A stretch of 64,000 bases of DNA from Bradyrhizobium canariense (GTDB lineage: Bacteria; Pseudomonadota; Alphaproteobacteria; Rhizobiales; Xanthobacteraceae), in contig NZ_VSST01000056.1 of assembly GCF_019402665.1 (NCBI RefSeq), forward strand, positions 1 through 64,000. Direction: 5' to 3'. The notes beneath the pieces were generated by a model. It did no database searches and had not been told where the DNA came from. It saw nothing but the letters and a program-made list of their open reading frames with translations. Of the stretch, positions 18,296 through 27,786 are shown piece by piece; positions within the stretch are counted from its first letter, which is position 1; each line of letters starts with the position of its first letter. A program made the translations under genes and the position numbers.

Positions 18296-20773
18296 GTGCG
18301 CTCCCGCATCACAACGGCCAACGCCTTGAACGATCCTTTGCCCGAGACCATCGCCGCCGAAAGGCTGCGCCAGCACCTGGAAGATGTCGCGCGCGAGCGT
18401 GACAACGCCTATCGCGCGCTCCAGGAACGCGAAGCCGAGCTTGCGCGCATCCAGCGCATCGGCAAGGTCGGCGGTCTCGAAGTCGACTTCCGCGAAGGCT
18501 TCAAGAACCGCCGTTCGCCGGAATATCTGATGCTCCACGGCCTGCCGCCGGAAGCTGCCGGCGAGTCGCACGAGGATTGGATCAATCGCGTTCATCCCGA
18601 TGACCGCGACGCTGCGGTAAAGCACTTCATCGATGCGCTGTCCGGCACGAGCGAGGACTACACCGCCGAATACCGCATCATCCGTCCCAGCGACGGCGAG
18701 ACCCGCTGGATCCGAGTCGTCGCCAAGATCGAGCGCGATCGTGACGGCCGTGCCCTCCGCCTCGTGGGCGCCCATATCGACGTCACCGACCAGATGCTGG
18801 TGCGCGAGACCCTGCGCGAGAGCGAGGAGCGCTTCCGGCTGATCGCCGACAGCGCGCCGGTGCCGATCTGGGTCACCAAGCTCGACCGCACACGGTCCTT
18901 CGCCAACCAGGCCTATGTCGATTTCGTCGGCCTGCCCTACGACCAGGCCATCTCTTTCGACTGGCGCAAGGTGCTGCATCCGGACGACCTGCCGCATGTG
19001 CTGCAGCAATCCGTCCAGGGTGAAGCATCGCTCAAACCGTTCGTGCTGGAAGCCCGCTACAAGAATTCCGCCGGCGAGTGGCGCTGGCTGCGTTCGGAAT
19101 CGCAGCCGCGCTGGGACCCGACCGGCAGGCATATCGGCTTCATCGGCGTTGCCCACGACATCACGGTGGCCAAGCAAGCCGAGATCGAGCTCCGGCAGCT
19201 CAATGAGACGCTGGAAGAACGCATCGTCGAGCGCACCGCCGAGCTCGAATCCAACGAGGCGCGGCTGCGCGCGATCCTGGAAACCAGCAACCAATATCAG
19301 GGCCTCGTCAATCTCAGGGGCGAGCTGCTTTACGCCAACACGACCGTGCTCGACGCCATCAAAGCGAGCCCTGCGGACGTGATCGGAAAGCCGTTGTGGC
19401 AGACGCCCTGGTTCAGCACGACGGAGGGCATGAGCGCACTGGTGCGCGAGGCCTTCGACACCGTGCTCAAGGGCGAAGCCGTGCGGCTGGAGATGCGCCT
19501 GCGCCTTCCCATCGGCGAGCGCGATTTCGAGTTCGGCATGCGCCCGGTGCTCGACCGCCACGGCAACATCACCGGCGCGGTGCCCGAGGCTGTCGACATC
19601 ACCGAGCGCCGCCGCGGTGAGGAAGCGTTGCGGCAATCGCAGAAGATGGAGGCGATCGGCCAGCTCACCGGCGGCGTCGCGCATGACTTCAACAATCTGC
19701 TCACCATCATCCGCTCGGCCACCGATTTCCTGCGCCGCCGCGAGCTGCCGGAGGAGCGCCGCCGCCGCTATGTCGATGCCATCTCCGACACCGTCGAGCG
19801 TGCCTCCAAGCTGACCGCCCAGCTGCTGGCGTTTGCGCGCCGGCAGCCGCTCAAACCGCAGATCTTCAACGTCGCCAGCCAGGTTGAAGGCGTCGCGCAA
19901 CTGGTCCGGCCGCTGGTCGGTGCTCGCATCGAAATCGCGGTGGAGGTTCACGATGGCGACTGCTTCACGGTCGCCGATATCGCGCAATTCGAGACCGCGC
20001 TGATCAACCTCGCGATCAACGCGCGCGACGCCATGGACGGCGAAGGCCGCCTCACCATCGCGGTCCGGAAGGTTCAGGGCATCCCTAACCTGCGCGCGCA
20101 ACCGGCGCGCGGCGGCGACTATGTCGCGATCTCGGTCGCCGACACCGGAAGCGGCATCGCGCCTGAAAACATGGAAGCCATCTTCGAACCGTTCTTCACC
20201 ACCAAGGAGGTCGGCAAGGGCACCGGCCTCGGCCTGAGCCAGGCCTTCGGCTTCGCAAAGCAGTCCGAGGGCGACATCGCCGTGACGAGCAAGCATGGTG
20301 AAGGCGCGACCTTCACCATCTATCTGCCGCGGGCGCAAAGCCCCGCGACGGATCAGGAAGCCGCGGCGCTGACCTATGAGGCCGCGTCCACCGGGCGCGG
20401 CTATCGCGTGCTCGTAGTGGAAGACGACGACGAGGTCGGCCGGTTCTCCACGGAGCTGCTGGAAGACCTCGGTTATGTCGTCCGCCGCGCCGCCAACGCC
20501 AATGCGGCGCTCGCCATCCTCGGCGAGAACGAGTTCGCCGTCGATCTCGTCTTCTCCGACGTCATCATGCCCGGCATGAACGGCGTCGAGCTCGCCGGCA
20601 TCATCCGCGAACGCTATCCGGGCCTGCCCGTCGTGCTCACCTCTGGTTACAGCAACGTTCTCGCCGAGAACGCCGATCGCGGTTTCGAGCTGATCCAGAA
20701 GCCGTATTCGGTCGAAGCGCTGTCGCGCATCTTGCGCAAGGCGATCACGGCAAAGCTGTCGATGGCGCGGTGA
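18296..20773 (+). CDS. Multi-PAS hybrid sensor histidine kinase
   Basis: An 825-aa soluble kinase with a GTG start at 18296; no better in-frame start is seen. A coiled N-terminus leads to PAS domains at roughly 50-175 (GLEVDFREGF ... NRVHPDDRDAAVKHF), 175-300 and 330-440, joined by a coiled coil (LNETLEERIVERTAELES). The phospho-acceptor motif is LTGGVAHDFNNLL, the HATPase has NLAINARDAMDGEG and DTGSGIA, and the C-terminal receiver has VLVVEDDDEV, FSDVIMPG and IQKPYS. It resembles the kinase at 11962 in its catalytic core, and both belong to the hybrid class with a fused receiver. The signal is unknown. Confidence 0.9.
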   Translation: MRSRITTANALNDPLPETIAAERLRQHLEDVARERDNAYRALQEREAELARIQRIGKVGGLEVDFREGFKNRRSPEYLMLHGLPPEAAGESHEDWINRVHPDDRDAAVKHFIDALSGTSEDYTAEYRIIRPSDGETRWIRVVAKIERDRDGRALRLVGAHIDVTDQMLVRETLRESEERFRLIADSAPVPIWVTKLDRTRSFANQAYVDFVGLPYDQAISFDWRKVLHPDDLPHVLQQSVQGEASLKPFVLEARYKNSAGEWRWLRSESQPRWDPTGRHIGFIGVAHDITVAKQAEIELRQLNETLEERIVERTAELESNEARLRAILETSNQYQGLVNLRGELLYANTTVLDAIKASPADVIGKPLWQTPWFSTTEGMSALVREAFDTVLKGEAVRLEMRLRLPIGERDFEFGMRPVLDRHGNITGAVPEAVDITERRRGEEALRQSQKMEAIGQLTGGVAHDFNNLLTIIRSATDFLRRRELPEERRRRYVDAISDTVERASKLTAQLLAFARRQPLKPQIFNVASQVEGVAQLVRPLVGARIEIAVEVHDGDCFTVADIAQFETALINLAINARDAMDGEGRLTIAVRKVQGIPNLRAQPARGGDYVAISVADTGSGIAPENMEAIFEPFFTTKEVGKGTGLGLSQAFGFAKQSEGDIAVTSKHGEGATFTIYLPRAQSPATDQEAAALTYEAASTGRGYRVLVVEDDDEVGRFSTELLEDLGYVVRRAANANAALAILGENEFAVDLVFSDVIMPGMNGVELAGIIRERYPGLPVVLTSGYSNVLAENADRGFELIQKPYSVEALSRILRKAITAKLSMAR

Positions 20774-20805
20774 GAGTGAACATCGCGAGACGCCTCCACA
20801 GATTC

Positions 20806-20894
20806 CGCCATTGCGAGGAGCTCTTGCGACGAAGCAATCCGGAACTCGCTCCGCGGAGACAGTCTGGATTGCTTCGCTCCGCTCGCAACGACGG
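20806..20894. repeat. Long palindromic intergenic repeat, copy 2 (degenerate)
   Basis: Shares CTGGATTGCTTCGCT and CGAAGCAATCC with the perfect palindrome at 14695-14772, but its left arm is diverged (GCGAGGAGCTCTTGCGAC). It lies between the hybrid kinase stop and the ArsB-like gene. Confidence 0.75.
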
Positions 20895-21062
20895 CGCTAT
20901 CGCGGCGCCCTAACCCCACAGGCTTTTGAGCAACATTGTGGACTGAAGCTCGGGCCGAGACGCGGCAAATCGCAGATAGCCGTCCGCGCCCGCGGGGGAA
21001 GACATCGGCATCGGCTTCCGCTATCGCTCCCGAATGAAGCCTTCCCACTTCGAGGACTGACC

Positions 21063-22313
21063 GTGCCGTCTGACGCCATCCTGGCCTGGAGCATCATCGT
21101 CGCCGCGACCGCGGGCGTCATCATCCGGCCCTTTCGCCTGCCGGAGGCGATCTGGGCCGTCATCGGCGCCGGCGCGCTGGTGCTGCTCGGCCTGCTGCCG
21201 TGGCAGGATGCGCTCACCGGCATCGAGAAAGGCGTCGATGTCTATCTCTTCCTGATCGGCATGATGCTGATCGCCGAACTGGCGCGGCTCGAGGGCCTGT
21301 TCGACTATCTCGCAGCGCTCGCCGTGGAATATGCCGGCGGCTCGCCGCAGCGGCTGTTCCTGCTGATCTACATCGTCGGCACGCTCGTCACCGTCCTGCT
21401 CTCGAACGACGCCACCGCGATCGTGCTGACGCCCGCCGTCTATGCCGCGACGCGCGCAGCCGGCGCCAAGCCGCTGCCTTATCTCTTCGTCTGCGCCTTC
21501 ATCGCCAACGCAGCAAGCTTCGTGCTGCCGATCTCCAACCCGGCCAATCTCGTCGTGTTCGGGGCCCACATGCCTGCGCTCACCGAATGGCTGCGCCTGT
21601 TCGCCCTGCCCTCGGCGGCCTCGATCCTGCTGACCTACGTCGTGCTGCGCCTGACCCAGCACCGCGCCCTGAAGGAAGAGACGATCGCGCGCAGCGTGCC
21701 GCATCCAAAACTCGGCCGCGGCGGCAAGCTGACGGCCATCGGCATCGCGGCGATCGGAATCGTGCTGGTCACGGCCTCCGCGCTGGACAAGCAATTGGGC
21801 CTGCCGACCTTCGTCTGCGGCGTGGTGACGGCCGCAATCGTGCTGCTGCTCAACCGGCAATCGCCGCTACCCGTGCTGCGCGGCGTCTCCTGGAGCGTGC
21901 TGCCCCTGGTCGGCGGGCTGTTCGTGATGGTGGAAGCGCTGATCAAGACCGGCGTGATCGGGCAGCTCAGCGCGCTGCTGCATGAAGCTGTCGGGCAATC
22001 CGTGACGAAGGCGGCCTGGAGCGTCGGCATCGCCACCGCAGTCGCCGACAACATCGCCAACAATCTTCCCGTTGGCCTCGTTGCCGGCTCGGTCGCCGCC
22101 AGCCATCATTTACCCGCGCCGGTCGTCAGCGCCATCCTGATCGGCGTCGATCTCGGGCCCAATCTGTCGGTGACCGGTTCGCTCGCCACCATCCTGTGGC
22201 TGGTGGCGCTGCGGCGGGAGAAGATCGAGGTCGGCGCCTGGCCGTTCCTCAAGCTCGGACTGCTGGTGACGCCACCGGCCCTGATCGCGGCCTTGGCGGC
22301 CGCGATCAGGTAG
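21063..22313 (+). CDS. ArsB/ion-transporter superfamily membrane permease
   Basis: A 416-aa polytopic membrane protein from a GTG at 21063. Eleven or so hydrophobic segments are visible. Family landmarks are LVTVLLSNDATAIVLTPAVY, the first signature loop of ArsB/NhaD-type carriers, and IATAVADNIANNLPVGL with the paired GVDLGPNLSVTGSLATILW in the second half. These form the two inverted hairpins of the transporter. It could export arsenite, but no ars regulator or reductase is near, so another anion is possible. Confidence 0.85.
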   Translation: MPSDAILAWSIIVAATAGVIIRPFRLPEAIWAVIGAGALVLLGLLPWQDALTGIEKGVDVYLFLIGMMLIAELARLEGLFDYLAALAVEYAGGSPQRLFLLIYIVGTLVTVLLSNDATAIVLTPAVYAATRAAGAKPLPYLFVCAFIANAASFVLPISNPANLVVFGAHMPALTEWLRLFALPSAASILLTYVVLRLTQHRALKEETIARSVPHPKLGRGGKLTAIGIAAIGIVLVTASALDKQLGLPTFVCGVVTAAIVLLLNRQSPLPVLRGVSWSVLPLVGGLFVMVEALIKTGVIGQLSALLHEAVGQSVTKAAWSVGIATAVADNIANNLPVGLVAGSVAASHHLPAPVVSAILIGVDLGPNLSVTGSLATILWLVALRREKIEVGAWPFLKLGLLVTPPALIAALAAAIR

Positions 22314-22322
22314 CTTGCGAGA

Positions 22323-23687
22323 TCAATCGTTCTCGTAGCCGTAGACTTCCGGCAGGATGAAGATCGCGGCGAGCAATCCGATCAGCGGGAAGATCGCGAC
22401 CATCAGCGTGGCATTCGCCTGCCCGATTGCAGCGAACACCGTCGGGAACAGGAAGATCGCGAGGAACGACGGCAACTTCACGAACATGTAGGCGAAGCCG
22501 CTGGCGGTGCCGCGGTATTTCGGCTTGGCGACCATGGTCGGGATCGTCATGCAGTTCGACGCGTCCCAATAATGGCCCCACAGCATGGCGGCAGCCGCGA
22601 ACGGCAGCAGGATCTTGTTGTCGGTGTAGAGCGCGAAGGCGGCAACCAGCAGCGAGGCCAGCACGATCGAGAAGCCCGCGATCGAGATGCCGCGATGGCC
22701 GATCTTCGGCGTCAGCAGCGGACCGACCCAGCCCGACACGGCGGCGAAGGAGAACAGCGCCATCGTCACCAGATTGATGCCGAGCACGCTCGACACGCCG
22801 ACCATCACAAAGAGCACCGGCAGGTAGAACGCGAAGGTCGAGAACTCGCTGGCCTGCGCGAAGCAGGCGATCCAGCCGTAGATCGTGGCGCGCCAGCGGA
22901 TCGGATCCTTCTTAAGGTCGGCGAGGAACGCGCGGGTCGAGACCTTGGGCACCTCCACGTCATGGTCCGGCAGCATGGCGAGATCGTCGTTGAACATCTC
23001 GCGCGCGACCTGCTTGGCCTCGCGGTAGCGTCCCTTCTGCACCAGCCACACCGCCGTCTCAGGCACGTCGTGGCGCATCACCAGGATGATCAGCGCCGGC
23101 AGCGCCCCGAGGCCGAGCGTCACGCGCCACAGCATCTCGTGCTGCATGTCGATCAGCAGGAAGATCACGATGACGCCGATGGTGAGGACTTCACCGACCG
23201 CGAACATGAACTGCCAGCGGTTGCCCATGACCTCGCGCTCGCCCTTGGCCATGGATTCCATGATGTAGGTGTAGCCGGTCGAAATATCCGAGCCGAGCGG
23301 AACGCCGAGCAGGAAGCGGATCACGACGAGCCAGCCGACGCTGGGCACGAAGGCCTGCGCCAGCGCCAGCACGATGAACATCACCATCGTCACCAGGAAC
23401 ATGACGCGGCGGCCGATCTTGTCGGAGAGCCAGCCGCCGAGCAGCGCACCGATCATGGCGCCGCCTTGCGTACCGGCCGCGGCCAGGCCCAGCATCAGCG
23501 GATCGGGATTGTACTGCTCCTTGATGAAGATCAGCACGAAGGCGATCGAATAGAGATCCCAGGCCTCGACCAGGATCGAGGCCATCATCAGCCAGCCGAC
23601 CTTGTTGCCCTTGGGGCTGTAGTTCGTGATGAGGTAGCGGACCGCGGCTTCGCTCGCGGTCGGTTGTGGCATCGCCATCGTCGACAT
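22323..23687 (-). CDS. MFS transporter (sugar-acid/aromatic-acid type)
   Basis: A 454-aa protein with 12 hydrophobic segments. It starts MSTMAMPQPTASEAA at 23687, preceded by GAGAGGACCAAAG. The MFS loop motif GGWLSDKIGRR follows TM2, and the second region RFLLGVPLGSDISTGYTYI resembles the sugar/acid:H+ symporter signature. It lies at the end of the GntR-enolase-IdnO-IdnD locus, convergent with nothing and reading the same way as the GntR gene, so it is the probable importer of the sugar acid degraded by those enzymes. Confidence 0.88.
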   Translation of the reverse strand: MSTMAMPQPTASEAAVRYLITNYSPKGNKVGWLMMASILVEAWDLYSIAFVLIFIKEQYNPDPLMLGLAAAGTQGGAMIGALLGGWLSDKIGRRVMFLVTMVMFIVLALAQAFVPSVGWLVVIRFLLGVPLGSDISTGYTYIMESMAKGEREVMGNRWQFMFAVGEVLTIGVIVIFLLIDMQHEMLWRVTLGLGALPALIILVMRHDVPETAVWLVQKGRYREAKQVAREMFNDDLAMLPDHDVEVPKVSTRAFLADLKKDPIRWRATIYGWIACFAQASEFSTFAFYLPVLFVMVGVSSVLGINLVTMALFSFAAVSGWVGPLLTPKIGHRGISIAGFSIVLASLLVAAFALYTDNKILLPFAAAAMLWGHYWDASNCMTIPTMVAKPKYRGTASGFAYMFVKLPSFLAIFLFPTVFAAIGQANATLMVAIFPLIGLLAAIFILPEVYGYEND

Positions 23688-23711
23688 CTTTGGTCCTCTC
23701 TTCAAAACTTT

Positions 23712-23809
23712 CTAAAGCGCGATGAGATCAGGATCGTCACCGCGCTTTGGCCTAATTGTTTGAGCACGATCTCTTCGGAAAACCGCTGCACACTTTTCCG
23801 GATCATGTG
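23712..23809. repeat. Rhizobial REP-type repeat with two hairpins
   Basis: Two adjacent stem-loops: AAAGCGCGATGAGATC pairs with the later ACCGCGCTTT, and TCTTCGGAAAACCGC with CTTTTCCGGATCATG. The same pattern is known to me as a multi-copy intergenic element in Bradyrhizobium. Its end covers the GntR stop codon at 23803-23805. Confidence 0.65.
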
Positions 23810-24567
23810 CCAAGCAGCGGCTCGATGCTGCAATCGAGCAGGCGCGGGTCGATCCCGACCTCCATGCCGGTGAACATCTCGCCCATGTAGTCGATCAGTG
23901 CATCGCTCGCCTTCACTGCGTCCTCGACGCGGCGGCTGGCGACGGCAGCGAGAATGGCGAGGTGATGATCGATCGTGCCCGACAGTTCGGCCTGTCCCGG
24001 CATGAACCGGTGGTGGATGTAGCCGATGCGTCGGTACAGCGTGTGCAGCGGCCGCAGCGTGTGCACCAGAAAGGGCTCGCCTGCCGCCTCCAGCACCAGC
24101 GCGTCGATGCGGCGGTCGATATGATTGAACTCGTCGAGGGTCAGACTGGCGCGGCGCTCGCGCAAAAGACGCTCGATGTGCAGCGCCTGATTGCGGTGCG
24201 AGAGGCTGGCGCGATCGGCCGCGAGCCGGATCACGAAGCGCTCCATGTCGCGGCGCAAGGCCAGCAGCATGCGCTCGCGTGCCAGATCGATCGGCGCAAT
24301 GCGCAGACCGTGGCGCGGACGGATGATGATCAACGTATCGGCGGAGAGACGATTGACGGCGTGATGAACCGGCGTACGGCCGAAGCCGGTGATGTGCTGC
24401 AATTCCAGCATCGTCATGAACTGGCCGGGCTTGAGCTCGCAATGGACGAGCAGCTCTTCGATCCTCTGATAGGCCAGCTCGAAGAAGTTGAGACGGTTGC
24501 GCCGGGAGGGCTTGCCCTCGCCGTCGTCGTTCCTCACCACCTCGAGCGCGCGCTTGCGCGTTGCCAT
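23803..24567 (-). CDS. GntR family transcriptional regulator (FCD type)
   Basis: A 254-aa regulator with its ATG at 24567 after GGGGAGAGACGAG. The N-terminal winged HTH (ELAYQRIEELLVHCELKPGQ ... LQHITGFGRTPVHHAVNRLSAD) is followed by an alpha-helical ligand-binding domain containing the FCD metal-type pattern (EFNHIDRRID, HHLAILAAV). It diverges from the dehydratase gene, and a 16-bp near-palindrome in the shared region is its likely operator. The effector is probably a hexonate or uronate intermediate. Confidence 0.9.
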   Translation of the reverse strand: MATRKRALEVVRNDDGEGKPSRRNRLNFFELAYQRIEELLVHCELKPGQFMTMLELQHITGFGRTPVHHAVNRLSADTLIIIRPRHGLRIAPIDLARERMLLALRRDMERFVIRLAADRASLSHRNQALHIERLLRERRASLTLDEFNHIDRRIDALVLEAAGEPFLVHTLRPLHTLYRRIGYIHHRFMPGQAELSGTIDHHLAILAAVASRRVEDAVKASDALIDYMGEMFTGMEVGIDPRLLDCSIEPLLGT

Positions 24568-24636
24568 CTCGTCTCTCCCCTCAGCCCGCGCCGTCGTTGC
24601 AGGGCGGCGCCTTGTTGGTGATATCCCTAAAACATG

Positions 24637-24652
24637 TTGTGATATATTACAA
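24637..24652. promoter_or_regulatory. Candidate GntR operator
   Basis: TTGTGATATATTACAA is a 16-bp sequence palindromic in 14 positions. It lies between the divergent GntR and enolase-superfamily genes. A related half (TTGTTGGTGATATC) begins at 24612. TTGT-N8-ACAA agrees with FadR/UxuR-type GntR sites. Confidence 0.6.
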
Positions 24653-24745
24653 GCGGGCGTAAGACTCCGCCCGTGCCCGCACCATGCTGCGGTGCAGAAT
24701 GACAACAAGACGGCGCTGCGCGCCTGCGATGGGAGGAGTATTGCC

Positions 24746-25945
24746 GTGAAGATCACGTCGATCGAGACGCTGCGCACCGAAGAATTCTCCAACGTCATCT
24801 GGGTGCGCGTCCACACCGACACGGGCATGATCGGCCTCGGCGAAACCTTCTACGGCGCCGGCGCGGTCGAGGCCCAGATCCACGACACCTTTGCCGGCCG
24901 CCTGCTCGGCCGCAATCCGCTGCACATCGAGGCGATCCATCGCGACATGCTGAACCTGCCGATGGCGCAGTCGTCCACCGGAGTCGAATATCGCGCGGCT
25001 TCGGCAATCGACATCGCGCTATGGGACCTGTTCGGCAAGGTCTGCAATCAGCCGGTGCACCAGATGCTCGGCGGCCTCTGCCGCGACAAGCAGCGCATCT
25101 ACAACACCTGCGCCGGCACCCAATATGTCCGCTCCACCAATATCAGCCCGGTCGCGAATTGGAATCTCGGTGGCTCCAAGGGCCCCTACGAAGACCTCGA
25201 CGGCTTCATGAACCATGCCGATGCACTTGCCGAAAATCTTCTGGAAAGCGGCATCTCGGCGATGAAGATCTGGCCGTTCGATCCGGCGGCGCAGGAGAAC
25301 AAGGGTCTCTACATCTCCGCCGCGCAGATGAAGCAGGCGATCGAGCCGTTCGAGAAGATCCGAAAAGCGGTCGGCGACAAGATGGAGATCATGGTCGAGC
25401 TTCATTCGCTCTGGAACCTGCCGACCGCAAAACAGATCGCGCGCGCGCTCGAGCCCTACAAGCCGACCTGGTACGAAGACCCCATCCGGATGAACTCGCC
25501 GCAGGCGCTGGCCGAATATGCCCGCTGCACCGACGTCTGGGTCTGCGCCAGCGAGACGCTGGGCTCGCGCTTCCCCTACAAGGATATGCTCGACCGCGAC
25601 GCCATGCATGTGGTGATGGCTGATCTGTGCTGGACCGGCGGTCTCACCGAAGGCCGCAAGATCGCGGCGATGGCCGAGACCTATCACCGGCCCTTCGCAC
25701 CGCACGACTGCATCGGCCCGATCGGCTTCATCGCCGCCATCCACATGTCGTTCAGCCAGCCCAACACATTGATCCAGGAATCGGTGCGCGCCTTCTACAA
25801 GGGCTGGTACAATGAGCTCGTGACCACCATGCCCACGATCAAGGACGGTTTCGTCTATCCGATGGAAGGCCCCGGCCTCGGCGTCGACCTTCTGCCCGCC
25901 GTATTCGACCGCTCCGATCTGACCGTGCGCCGTTCCGACGTCTGA
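24746..25945 (+). CDS. Mandelate racemase / muconate-lactonizing enzyme family dehydratase
   Basis: A 399-aa enolase-superfamily enzyme; the GTG at 24746 follows GGGAGGAG. The N-terminal capping domain includes MIGLGETFYG and AIDIALWDLFGK. The barrel shows MKIWPFD with a catalytic Lys, the metal ligands in MVELHSLWN, YEDPIR and CASETLGSR, and VVMADLCWTGGL. Such enzymes dehydrate acid sugars. It is likely co-transcribed with the SDR (11 bp on) and the Zn-dehydrogenase, so a hexonate/idonate-type substrate is likely, but the exact acid cannot be read from motifs. Confidence 0.9.
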   Translation: MKITSIETLRTEEFSNVIWVRVHTDTGMIGLGETFYGAGAVEAQIHDTFAGRLLGRNPLHIEAIHRDMLNLPMAQSSTGVEYRAASAIDIALWDLFGKVCNQPVHQMLGGLCRDKQRIYNTCAGTQYVRSTNISPVANWNLGGSKGPYEDLDGFMNHADALAENLLESGISAMKIWPFDPAAQENKGLYISAAQMKQAIEPFEKIRKAVGDKMEIMVELHSLWNLPTAKQIARALEPYKPTWYEDPIRMNSPQALAEYARCTDVWVCASETLGSRFPYKDMLDRDAMHVVMADLCWTGGLTEGRKIAAMAETYHRPFAPHDCIGPIGFIAAIHMSFSQPNTLIQESVRAFYKGWYNELVTTMPTIKDGFVYPMEGPGLGVDLLPAVFDRSDLTVRRSDV

Positions 25946-25956
25946 GGATTCTTGAG

Positions 25957-26724
25957 ATGAGCACCGCCCTCTTCGACCTTTCCGGCCGCACCGCGCTCGT
26001 GACCGGCTCCTCCCGCGGCCTCGGCCGCGCCATCGCCGAGGGCATGGCCAAGGCCGGCGCCAGGATCATCGTCAACGGCGTCGATCCCAAGCGCGTCGAG
26101 CAGGCCGTCGCCGAGTTTCGCGCCGCCGGCTACCTCGCGGAAGGCGCCGCGTTCAATGTCACCGACGAGCCCGCGATCGTGGCCGCCTTCAACGACTTCG
26201 ACAACAAGGGCATCGCGGTCGACATCCTCGTCAACAATGCCGGCATCCAGCACCGCAAGCCGCTGGTGGAGTTCACCACCGACGAGTGGCGCAAGGTGAT
26301 CGAGACCAACCTCACCAGCGCCTTCGTGATCGGCCGCGAGGCGGCCAAGCGCATGATCCCGCGCAAGCACGGCAAGATCATCAATATCGGCTCGCTCGGC
26401 AGCGAGCTCGCGCGTCCGACGATTGCGCCCTACACGGCGGCGAAGGGCGGCATCAAGAACCTGACCCGCTCGATGGCGGTGGAATGGGCCCAGCACGGCA
26501 TCCAGGCTAACGCGATCGGCCCCGGCTATATGCTGACCGACATGAACGAGGCCCTGGTCAACAACACCGATTTCAACAACTGGCTGATGGGCCGCGTTCC
26601 CTCCAAGCGCTGGGGCCGACCGGACGAGCTGGTGGGCGCTGCAATCTTCCTGGCGTCGGATGCCTCGACCTATGTCAACGGCCAGATCATCTATGTCGAT
26701 GGCGGCATGATCGCTGCGATGTGA
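25957..26724 (+). CDS. SDR family oxidoreductase, gluconate 5-dehydrogenase-like
   Basis: A 255-aa SDR with TGSSRGLG, NNAGIQHRKPL, the catalytic Ser in GSLGSELARP, and YTAAK. The IQxRKP sequence after NNAG is characteristic of gluconate 5-dehydrogenase (IdnO) and its relatives, which interconvert 5-ketogluconate and gluconate. It lies between the dehydratase and the L-idonate 5-dehydrogenase-like gene, consistent with an idonate pathway. Confidence 0.9.
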   Translation: MSTALFDLSGRTALVTGSSRGLGRAIAEGMAKAGARIIVNGVDPKRVEQAVAEFRAAGYLAEGAAFNVTDEPAIVAAFNDFDNKGIAVDILVNNAGIQHRKPLVEFTTDEWRKVIETNLTSAFVIGREAAKRMIPRKHGKIINIGSLGSELARPTIAPYTAAKGGIKNLTRSMAVEWAQHGIQANAIGPGYMLTDMNEALVNNTDFNNWLMGRVPSKRWGRPDELVGAAIFLASDASTYVNGQIIYVDGGMIAAM

Positions 26725-26751
26725 GCCGCGAAACGCTGAAGGGAGCCAACC

Positions 26752-27783
26752 ATGCGCGCCGTCGTGATCCACGCACCGAAAGATCTGCGGATCGATCTCT
26801 ATCCGGATGCAGCGCCCGGTCCGGGTGAAGTCCGCGTCAAGATCGCGAACGGCGGCATCTGCGGGTCCGATCTGCACTACTATCATCACGGCGGCTTCGG
26901 CGTCGTGCGCATCCAGCAGCCGATGGCGCTCGGGCACGAGATCGCGGGCGTCGTCGCAGCCGTCGGTGACGGCGTCACGAACGTGAAGCCGGGCACCCGC
27001 GTCGCGGTCAATCCGAGCAAGCCGTGCGGCCAGTGCCTGCATTGCCAGGAAGGCATGCGCAACCAGTGCCTCGACATGCGCTTCCTCGGCAGCGCGATGC
27101 GCTTTCCCCATGTGCAGGGCGGGTTTCGCGAATTCATCACGGTCGATGCGGCGCAGGCCGTTCCGATCGCCGACAAGCTGTCGCTGGCGGAAGCCGCGGT
27201 CGCCGAGCCACTCGCGGTGTGCCTGCATGCCGGCAAGCAGGCCGGGCCCCTGCTCGGCAAGCGCGTGCTGATCACCGGCTGCGGCCCGATCGGTGCGCTG
27301 ATGATTTTGGTGTCGCGCTTCGGCGGCGCGGCCGAGATCGTGGTCACCGATGTCGCGGACGCGCCGCTTGCGGTCGCCAGGAAGCTCGGCGCCACTCACG
27401 CCATCAACGTCGCGGCCGATGCCGCCGCGCTCGATCCCTGGCGCGCCGGCAAGGGCGTGTTCGACACGCTGTTCGAAGCCTCCGGCAATCAGGCCGCGCT
27501 CCGGACCGCGCTCGATGTGCTCAGGCCCGGCGCCACGCTCGTGCAGCTCGGGCTCGGCGGCGAGATGACGCTGCCGATCAACTCCATCGTCGCCAAGGAA
27601 TTGCAGCTCCGCGGCACCTTCCGCTTCGATCCCGAATTCGAGCTGGCGGTGCGGCTGATGGGCGAAGGTCTGATCGACGTCAAGCCGCTGATTACGGCAA
27701 CCATGCCATTCGAGAACGCGGTCGCGGCGTTCGAGCTCGCCAGCGACCGCTCGCAGTCGATGAAGGTGCAGCTGACGTTCTGA
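26752..27783 (+). CDS. idnD: L-idonate 5-dehydrogenase-like zinc alcohol dehydrogenase
   Basis: A 343-aa medium-chain dehydrogenase. GICGSDLHYYHHGGFG is the catalytic zinc motif, with the HYYHHG tract typical of IdnD. GHEIAG and the structural lobe KPCGQCLHCQEGMRNQC follow, and the Rossmann motif is GCGPIGAL. IdnD oxidises L-idonate to 5-ketogluconate, which the neighbouring IdnO-like enzyme would reduce to gluconate. The gene is last in the operon and convergent with the DUF2380-type gene, 3 bp away. Confidence 0.9.
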   Translation: MRAVVIHAPKDLRIDLYPDAAPGPGEVRVKIANGGICGSDLHYYHHGGFGVVRIQQPMALGHEIAGVVAAVGDGVTNVKPGTRVAVNPSKPCGQCLHCQEGMRNQCLDMRFLGSAMRFPHVQGGFREFITVDAAQAVPIADKLSLAEAAVAEPLAVCLHAGKQAGPLLGKRVLITGCGPIGALMILVSRFGGAAEIVVTDVADAPLAVARKLGATHAINVAADAAALDPWRAGKGVFDTLFEASGNQAALRTALDVLRPGATLVQLGLGGEMTLPINSIVAKELQLRGTFRFDPEFELAVRLMGEGLIDVKPLITATMPFENAVAAFELASDRSQSMKVQLTF

Positions 27784-27786
27784 GGC

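Noticed and set aside
18077..20338. A 753-codon open frame on the minus strand
   Set aside because: Antisense to the multi-PAS kinase; no motif and a typical shadow composition.
25855..27399. A 514-codon open frame on the minus strand
   Set aside because: Antisense to the IdnO-like and IdnD-like genes, both with intact active sites.
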